From NCBI GenBank assembly GCA_946623765.1, contig CAMORL010000054.1, forward strand, positions 1 to 9,983: a stretch of DNA of 9,983 bases. The letters are read 5' to 3'. Position numbers and translations under genes: made by a program. The notes beneath the pieces are model-generated. The model ran no database searches. It worked only from the letters and a program-made list of their open reading frames with translations, and was not told the origin of the DNA. This stretch comes from an uncultured Clostridia bacterium (GTDB lineage: Bacteria > Bacillota_A > Clostridia > Christensenellales > CAG-138). This document shows, piece after piece, positions 5,896 to 9,983 of the stretch (position 1 is the first letter of the stretch; every line of letters begins with the position of its first letter).

Positions 5896-6881
5896 CGCTT
5901 TGGCAGCTGACTCTGTTATCCGTCGCGGCGGGATTTCTGATCGATTGCGTGATCGGCGACCCGGCGCGGCTGCCGCATCCTGTGGTGCTGATCGGAAAAC
6001 TCATTTCCCTGTGCGAAAAGGTCCTTCGCAGACTCTTTCCGAAGTCCGACCGCGGCGCGTTTTCCGCAGGGCTTTTGACGGCGATCCTTGTGCCGCTGCT
6101 TTCCGCGGGCGTGAGCTTCGGGATTCTGTTCGGACTCTTTCTGCTTTCTCCGTGGGCGTACTTTGCGATGAGCAGCATCATGTGCTGGCAGTGCTTTGCG
6201 GCAAAATGCCTCAGGGATGAAGCGAACAAGGTCGTCAAAGCGCTTGATGCGGACGGACTCGAAGCCGGGCGGAAACAGGTTTCCATGCTCGTCGGACGCG
6301 ATACGGAACACCTTTCCGAAGCGCAGGTTCTGAAAGCGACGGTGGAAACCGTTGCGGAAAACACTTCGGACGGCGTGATCGCGCCGATGCTGTTCATGCT
6401 CCTGTTCGGCGCGGTCGGCGGGTTTTTCTATAAGGCGATCAATACCATGGATTCGATGATCGGCTATAAGAATGACCGCTACCTGTATTTCGGACGCGCC
6501 GCGGCAAAGCTGGACGACGCGGCAAATTTCGTTCCGGCAAGGCTGTCCGCGCTTGCCATGATCGCTGTTGCGCGGCCTTTGGGGCTCGATGGAAAGAATG
6601 CGTTCCGCATCTGGAAGCGCGACCGCAGAAAGCATGCAAGCCCGAACTCCGCGCAGACCGAATCGGTCGCGGCGGGCGCGCTGCACATCGAACTTGCGGG
6701 ACCGGCAAGCTATTTCGGAACGCTTGTGCAAAAACCGACGCTCGGCGATAACGACCGCCCGATCGAAAAGGCGGACGTGGAACGCACGTCGAGGCTGATG
6801 TACGGCGCGAGCGTGCTGCTGTTGCTGATCGGGGAAGCGATCCTTCTGCCGCTCGCGTTGTTCGGAGGGCTCGGCATATGA
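5892..6881 (+). CDS. cbiB: Adenosylcobinamide-phosphate synthase CbiB
   Basis: Membrane enzyme that joins (R)-1-amino-2-propanol O-phosphate (or the free amino alcohol) to adenosylcobyric acid, forming the nucleotide-loop arm of cobalamin. Seen in 329 residues: the N-terminal helix and IGDPARLPHPVVLIGKLI (21-38), hydrophobic helices around 61-101, RDTEHLSEAQVLKATVETVA (136-155) leading into ENTSDGVIAPMLF (156-168), YKAINTMDSMIGYKNDRY (180-197), SPNSAQTESVAAGALHIELA (250-269) and a hydrophobic C-terminus. All are CbiB/CobD family landmarks and the length is normal. The start overlaps the ATPase stop by ATGA with GGGGAGGG (5877-5884) in front. Its place directly after the importer fits salvage of imported corrinoids as well as de novo synthesis. 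It is followed, again by ATGA, by the gene that makes its co-substrate. Confidence 0.95.
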   Translation: MTLWQLTLLSVAAGFLIDCVIGDPARLPHPVVLIGKLISLCEKVLRRLFPKSDRGAFSAGLLTAILVPLLSAGVSFGILFGLFLLSPWAYFAMSSIMCWQCFAAKCLRDEANKVVKALDADGLEAGRKQVSMLVGRDTEHLSEAQVLKATVETVAENTSDGVIAPMLFMLLFGAVGGFFYKAINTMDSMIGYKNDRYLYFGRAAAKLDDAANFVPARLSALAMIAVARPLGLDGKNAFRIWKRDRRKHASPNSAQTESVAAGALHIELAGPASYFGTLVQKPTLGDNDRPIEKADVERTSRLMYGASVLLLLIGEAILLPLALFGGLGI

Positions 6882-7927
6882 TTCTCACAAACTACGTTCA
6901 CGGCGGCGACATCTATCATAACCGCGTCACGCTCGATTTTTCCGCGAACGTGAACCCGTTCGGCACGCCGGAACCCGTAAAAGCGGCAATTCGCGCGGCG
7001 GCGGAGGAGGTCGATCGCTATCCGGATCCGTACTGCACCGACCTGAAAACTGCGCTGTCCGAACGGCACGGCGTCGCACCGGAGAACATTCTGTGCGGAA
7101 ACGGCGCGGCGGAACTGATCTTTTCGTTCGTGCAGGCGATCCGACCGAAACGCGCGCTTTTGCCGGTGCCGTCCTTTGCGGAATACGAAACCGCGCTGCG
7201 CGTCTCGGGAGTCGAACCGACGCTGTATCCGCTTTGCCGGGAGAACGGCTTTGCGCTGACGGAATCGGTCCTCGACGCGATCACGGAGGGAACGGACGTT
7301 TTGATGCTCTGCTCGCCGAACAATCCGACCGGGCAAAGCATCGATCCGGATCTGCTTGTGAAGATCCTCGACCGGTGCAGAAAAACCGGAACATGGCTCT
7401 TGATGGACGAATGCTTTCAGGATCTGACCGACGCGGAAAAGGCGTTTTCGCTCGTCGGACGGCTCTGCAAAAACGACCGCGCGGCTACGCTGCACGCGTT
7501 TACAAAGACTTACGGCATGGCGGGGGTACGGCTCGGCTATGCGATCTCGAAAAACGGAGAACTGACAGAGCGCATGTCCGAAACGGTGCAGCCGTGGAAC
7601 GTGTCGACCGTTGCGCAAAAGGCGGGGCTTGCGGCGCTGGGCTGCACGGATTGGGCGGAACGGGCACGCGCGCTGTTTCGCACGGAAAAGGCGTATCTTT
7701 GCGCAGAACTTCGCGCGCGCGGCGTCAGCGTGCTGTACGGCGACGCAAACTATCTGCTGCTGTCCGGCGTGCCGGGGCTTTACGAACGCCTGCTGGAACG
7801 GGGCATTCTTGTGCGCAGCTGCGCAAATTATCACGGACTCGATCGCGGCGACGTGCGGATTGCGGTGAAAACGCATGCGGAAAACGCCGCGCTCATTGCG
7901 GCGATCTCGGAGGTGCTGCATGGCTGA
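6878..7927 (+). CDS. cobD: PLP-dependent threonine-phosphate decarboxylase (Salmonella CobD type)
   Basis: Predicted to decarboxylate L-threonine O-3-phosphate to (R)-1-amino-2-propanol O-phosphate, the substrate of CbiB; it acts in the cytosol. It belongs to the class I aminotransferase fold. Seen in 349 residues: the N-terminal VHGGDIYHN and LDFSANVNPFG typical of this subgroup, GNGAAELIF (74-82) at the PLP phosphate site, SPNNPTG (146-152), MDECF with Asp177, and the PLP-binding lysine Lys210 in FTKTYGMAGVRLGYA. A late VRIAVKT matches the carboxylate-binding arginine region. Histidinol-phosphate aminotransferase is the main look-alike, but the N-terminal HGG motif and its position between cbiB and cbiD favour the cobalamin role. 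The ribosome site CGGAGGG (6863-6869) precedes an ATG overlapping the cbiB stop. The gene name follows the Salmonella convention; in other systems cobD denotes cbiB. Confidence 0.9.
   Translation: MILTNYVHGGDIYHNRVTLDFSANVNPFGTPEPVKAAIRAAAEEVDRYPDPYCTDLKTALSERHGVAPENILCGNGAAELIFSFVQAIRPKRALLPVPSFAEYETALRVSGVEPTLYPLCRENGFALTESVLDAITEGTDVLMLCSPNNPTGQSIDPDLLVKILDRCRKTGTWLLMDECFQDLTDAEKAFSLVGRLCKNDRAATLHAFTKTYGMAGVRLGYAISKNGELTERMSETVQPWNVSTVAQKAGLAALGCTDWAERARALFRTEKAYLCAELRARGVSVLYGDANYLLLSGVPGLYERLLERGILVRSCANYHGLDRGDVRIAVKTHAENAALIAAISEVLHG
7909..7914 (+). promoter_or_regulatory. Ribosome binding site fixing the cbiD start at 7920
   Basis: GGAGGT lies 5 bases before ATG 7920, inside the end of the threonine-phosphate decarboxylase gene. 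It favours this start over in-frame ATG 7875, which would add 15 basic residues read from within the upstream gene and has no such site. Confidence 0.85.
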
Positions 7928-9062
7928 GACCGGCATTGAGAAGTATTATATTGAGAAGGACGGCAAGCGTCTGCGCTTCGGATTCACGACCGGCGCGTGC
8001 GCCGCGGCGGCGGCAAAAGCGGCGGCGATCCTGCTGCTTTCGGGCAACGCGCCGGAGTCGGTTTCGCTGCACACGCCGAAAGGAATCGATCTTGTGCTTC
8101 CGGTGCTGGAGCCGGAGCACGGGGACGGCTTTGCCTCCTGCGCGATCCGGAAGGATTCCGGTGACGATCCGGATGTCACGAACGGCGTTCTCGTTTATGC
8201 GCGCGCCGCGTTTTCGGACACGCCGGGCGTTTCGATCGACGGCGGAACCGGCGTCGGCCGCGTGACCAAGCCGGGGCTGAAACAGAAGATCGGAGAGGCG
8301 GCGATCAATCCCGTCCCGCGTGAAATGATCCGGCTTGCCGTGCTGGAGGCGGCGGAGACGTTTGAATCGGAGCGAGGCTTTTCGATCGTGATCTCGATCC
8401 CCGCGGGCGTCGCGCTTGCCGAAAAGACGTTCAATCCGCGGCTCGGCATCGAAGGCGGAATCTCGATCCTCGGCACAAGCGGGATCGTGGAGCCTATGAG
8501 CGAGGACGCGCTGATCGACAGCATCGCGCTCGAGATCGGACAGCGAAAAGCACTCGGCGAGTCGCGTCTCATTCTGACGCCCGGAAACTACGGCGCGGAT
8601 TTTCTCGCCGCACGGTACGGGATCGCGGACGAGCGGATCGTGAAATGCTCGAATTACGTCGGGAAAGCGATCGAGGCAGCAATCGACGCGGGGTTTTCCG
8701 AGGCGCTGCTTTGCGGACACATCGGCAAATTTGTCAAGCTGTCCGGCGGCATGATGAACACGCATTCGAAGGAGGGCGACTGCCGCGCGGAACTCATGGC
8801 GGCGGCGGCGCTTCGCGCAGGCGCGGACGCAGACACGGCGCGCGCGCTGTTTGATTGCGTCACCACCGACGAAATGCTGCGGATTCTGGAGAAATCGGGT
8901 CTGCTTTCCGAAACGATGAAAGCGCTGAAAGATCGCATCGAATACGCGCTGTCCGCACGGTTCAAGGGCGCGATCACGCTCGGCGTGATTGTCTTTACCG
9001 GCGAAAACCGCGAGCTTTTCCGGACCGGAACGGCGAACGCGTGGATGGAGGAATCAGAATGA
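7920..9062 (+). CDS. cbiD: Cobalt-precorrin-5B C1-methyltransferase CbiD
   Basis: Methylates C1 of the corrin ring using S-adenosylmethionine, a step specific to the anaerobic pathway. Seen in the 380-residue product: LRFGFTTGACAAAAAKAA (18-35), the N-terminal CbiD hallmark, KDSGDDPDVTNG (78-89), DGGTGVGRVTKPGL (107-120), AINPVPREMI (128-137), an ILGTSGIVEPMSEDAL stretch, and LLCGHIGKFVKLSGG followed by MMNTHSKEGDCR near the C-terminal third. Length and motif order are normal for the family. Its first 8 bases overlap the end of the preceding gene, and its stop overlaps the cbiL start by ATGA, so it sits inside the coupled run. Confidence 0.95.
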   Translation: MAETGIEKYYIEKDGKRLRFGFTTGACAAAAAKAAAILLLSGNAPESVSLHTPKGIDLVLPVLEPEHGDGFASCAIRKDSGDDPDVTNGVLVYARAAFSDTPGVSIDGGTGVGRVTKPGLKQKIGEAAINPVPREMIRLAVLEAAETFESERGFSIVISIPAGVALAEKTFNPRLGIEGGISILGTSGIVEPMSEDALIDSIALEIGQRKALGESRLILTPGNYGADFLAARYGIADERIVKCSNYVGKAIEAAIDAGFSEALLCGHIGKFVKLSGGMMNTHSKEGDCRAELMAAAALRAGADADTARALFDCVTTDEMLRILEKSGLLSETMKALKDRIEYALSARFKGAITLGVIVFTGENRELFRTGTANAWMEESE

Positions 9063-9739
9063 ACGGAACGTTTTACGGCGTCGGCGTCGGTCCCGGCGAT
9101 CCGGAACTTTTGACCCTGAAGGCGGCGCGGCTGATCGAAGCCTGCGACGTGCTTGCGATTCCACACCGGGACGCCGAAAAGTGTTTTGCCTATAAAATCG
9201 CAAAAGGCGCGGTTTTCGGACTCGATGCGAAGCCGAAGCTCTGTATCGACATGCCGATGACGCACGACCGAAATCAGCGCGAAGCGGCGTATGAAGCGGG
9301 TGCGGCGGAAATTGCTGCGGAGCTGACCGCCGGAAAAAACGTCGTGTTCGTCACGCTCGGCGATCCGTCGGTCTATTCGACGTTCGCGTATCTTGCGGAA
9401 AAGGTTTCGGTTCTGGGATTCCCGGTCGAATGGGTTCCCGGCGTTCCGTCGTTTTGCGCGGGGGCTGCTGCGCTGCGGACGCCGCTCTGCACCGACCGCG
9501 AAGCGCTGCATATCCTGCCGGGCAGTCAAAACGCAAGGGAAGCGCTGACATATCCCGGGACAAAGGTCTTTATGAAGGGCGAGCTGAATCCGCTTCTCGG
9601 CGCGATCCGGGAACGCGGTGCAAATGCGTGCGCGGTTGAAAACTGCGGCACGGAAAACGAGCACATCTACCGCACGCGGGAGGACATTCCCCCGAATGCG
9701 GGTTATTATCTGGTGACGATCGTAAAGGAGGACGTATGA
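9059..9739 (+). CDS. cbiL: Cobalt-factor II / precorrin-2 C20-methyltransferase CbiL
   Basis: SAM-dependent methyltransferase that adds the C20 methyl group to the product formed after cobalt insertion, so it should act directly downstream of the CbiK reaction. Seen in 226 residues: FYGVGVGPGDPELLTLKA (5-22), the N-terminal tetrapyrrole-methylase motif, MPMTHDRNQREAAYE (65-79), characteristic of the C20 enzymes, VTLGDPSVYSTFAYL (98-112), and WVPGVPSFCAGAAAL (125-139). The length is typical. GGAGG (9047-9051) lies 7 bases before the ATG, which overlaps the cbiD stop. The C20 assignment over other members of the superfamily rests on the MPMTHDRNQ segment and the GDPSVYST motif. Confidence 0.93.
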   Translation: MNGTFYGVGVGPGDPELLTLKAARLIEACDVLAIPHRDAEKCFAYKIAKGAVFGLDAKPKLCIDMPMTHDRNQREAAYEAGAAEIAAELTAGKNVVFVTLGDPSVYSTFAYLAEKVSVLGFPVEWVPGVPSFCAGAAALRTPLCTDREALHILPGSQNAREALTYPGTKVFMKGELNPLLGAIRERGANACAVENCGTENEHIYRTREDIPPNAGYYLVTIVKEDV

Positions 9740-9983
9740 TCCATTTTGTCGGAGCGGGCTGCGGCGCAGCCGATCTCATCACCGTACGCGGACAGCGGCA
9801 TCTTCGGGAAGCCGACGTCATTATCTATGCCGGATCGCTGGTGAATCCGGCGCTGCTCGACGTGAAAAAAGAAGGATGCAAAGTTTTTAACAGCGCGGAA
9901 ATGACGCTTGAAGAGGTGCTTTCCGTCATGTTCGAGGCGGAAGCGCAGGGGAAGACGACCGTGCGTCTGCACACCGGCGACCC
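9736..9983 (+). CDS. cbiF: Cobalt-precorrin-4 C11-methyltransferase CbiF, 3' truncated
   Basis: The first 82 codons are present and the frame is open at the right edge. The encoded start MIHFVGAGCGAADLITVRGQ leads to ADVIIYAGSLVNPALL, then NSAEMTLEEVLSVMFEAEAQ and VRLHTGDP, a characteristic CbiF/CobM order (SAM-dependent methylation of C11, before ring contraction products are completed). The glycine-rich loop reads GAGCGAAD where many family members have a proline after GAG; I regard this as normal variation in clostridial relatives. AAAGGAGGA (9724-9732) sits only a few bases before the ATG, which overlaps the cbiL stop by ATGA, so the coupled operon continues beyond the window. Confidence 0.93.
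   Translation, partial: MIHFVGAGCGAADLITVRGQRHLREADVIIYAGSLVNPALLDVKKEGCKVFNSAEMTLEEVLSVMFEAEAQGKTTVRLHTGD

Noticed and set aside
7875..7919. Upstream in-frame ATG for cbiD at 7875
   Set aside because: It would add 15 basic residues read from within the preceding gene. The GGAGGT site 5 bases before ATG 7920 and the normal family N-terminus favour the later start.
6710..7936. Long minus-strand open frame, 408 codons, opposite the CobD-like gene
   Set aside because: Composition is Arg-rich and featureless, and the plus-strand gene carries all PLP-enzyme motifs.

Overview
The window is a GC-rich, tightly packed, single-strand (+) gene cluster for anaerobic (early cobalt insertion) cobalamin biosynthesis joined to a corrinoid/metal-chelate ABC importer. 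The pathway type (CbiK, CbiD, CbiF, CbiL), strong GGAGG ribosome sites, lipoproteins, and a helical spacer of the kind seen in Gram-positive surface proteins point to an anaerobic Bacillota, probably a high-GC member of the Clostridia. The lineage is an inference; there is no rRNA or taxonomic marker here.

Layout. (1) 1-1469: the 3' part of a long protein carrying at least two CbiK-type sirohydrochlorin cobaltochelatase units in tandem with a 1080-base period. A helical spacer of extracellular type separates them. The first unit is cut by the window edge. (2) 1491-2054 and 2158-2562: two small predicted lipoproteins that look distantly related to each other. A candidate promoter and a GC-rich hairpin with a T-run lie between them. 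(3) 2559-5895: a complete ABC importer, consisting of a lipoprotein substrate-binding protein, a FecCD/BtuC-type permease and an ATPase. The ATPase has an extra C-terminal domain of about 115 residues. (4) 5892-9983: cobalamin genes in the order cbiB, cobD-like, cbiD, cbiL, cbiF, the last one cut by the right edge.

From 2559 on, almost every gene starts inside the stop of the one before (ATGA overlaps or an 8-base overlap), so importer and biosynthetic enzymes should be made from one translationally coupled transcript. The biosynthetic part covers C20 methylation (CbiL), C11 methylation (CbiF), C1 methylation (CbiD), aminopropanol-phosphate supply (CobD-like) and its attachment (CbiB). The other cbi genes (for example cbiA, cbiP, cbiC, cbiE/T, cbiG, cbiH, cbiJ) are not in the window and may lie downstream. 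The importer may bring in corrinoids or cobinamide for salvage. The possibly surface-located chelatase and lipoproteins at the 5' end are the least understood part and the most interesting. No RNA genes, mobile elements, CRISPR arrays or cobalamin riboswitch were seen, and there is no gene-free stretch above about 105 bases.
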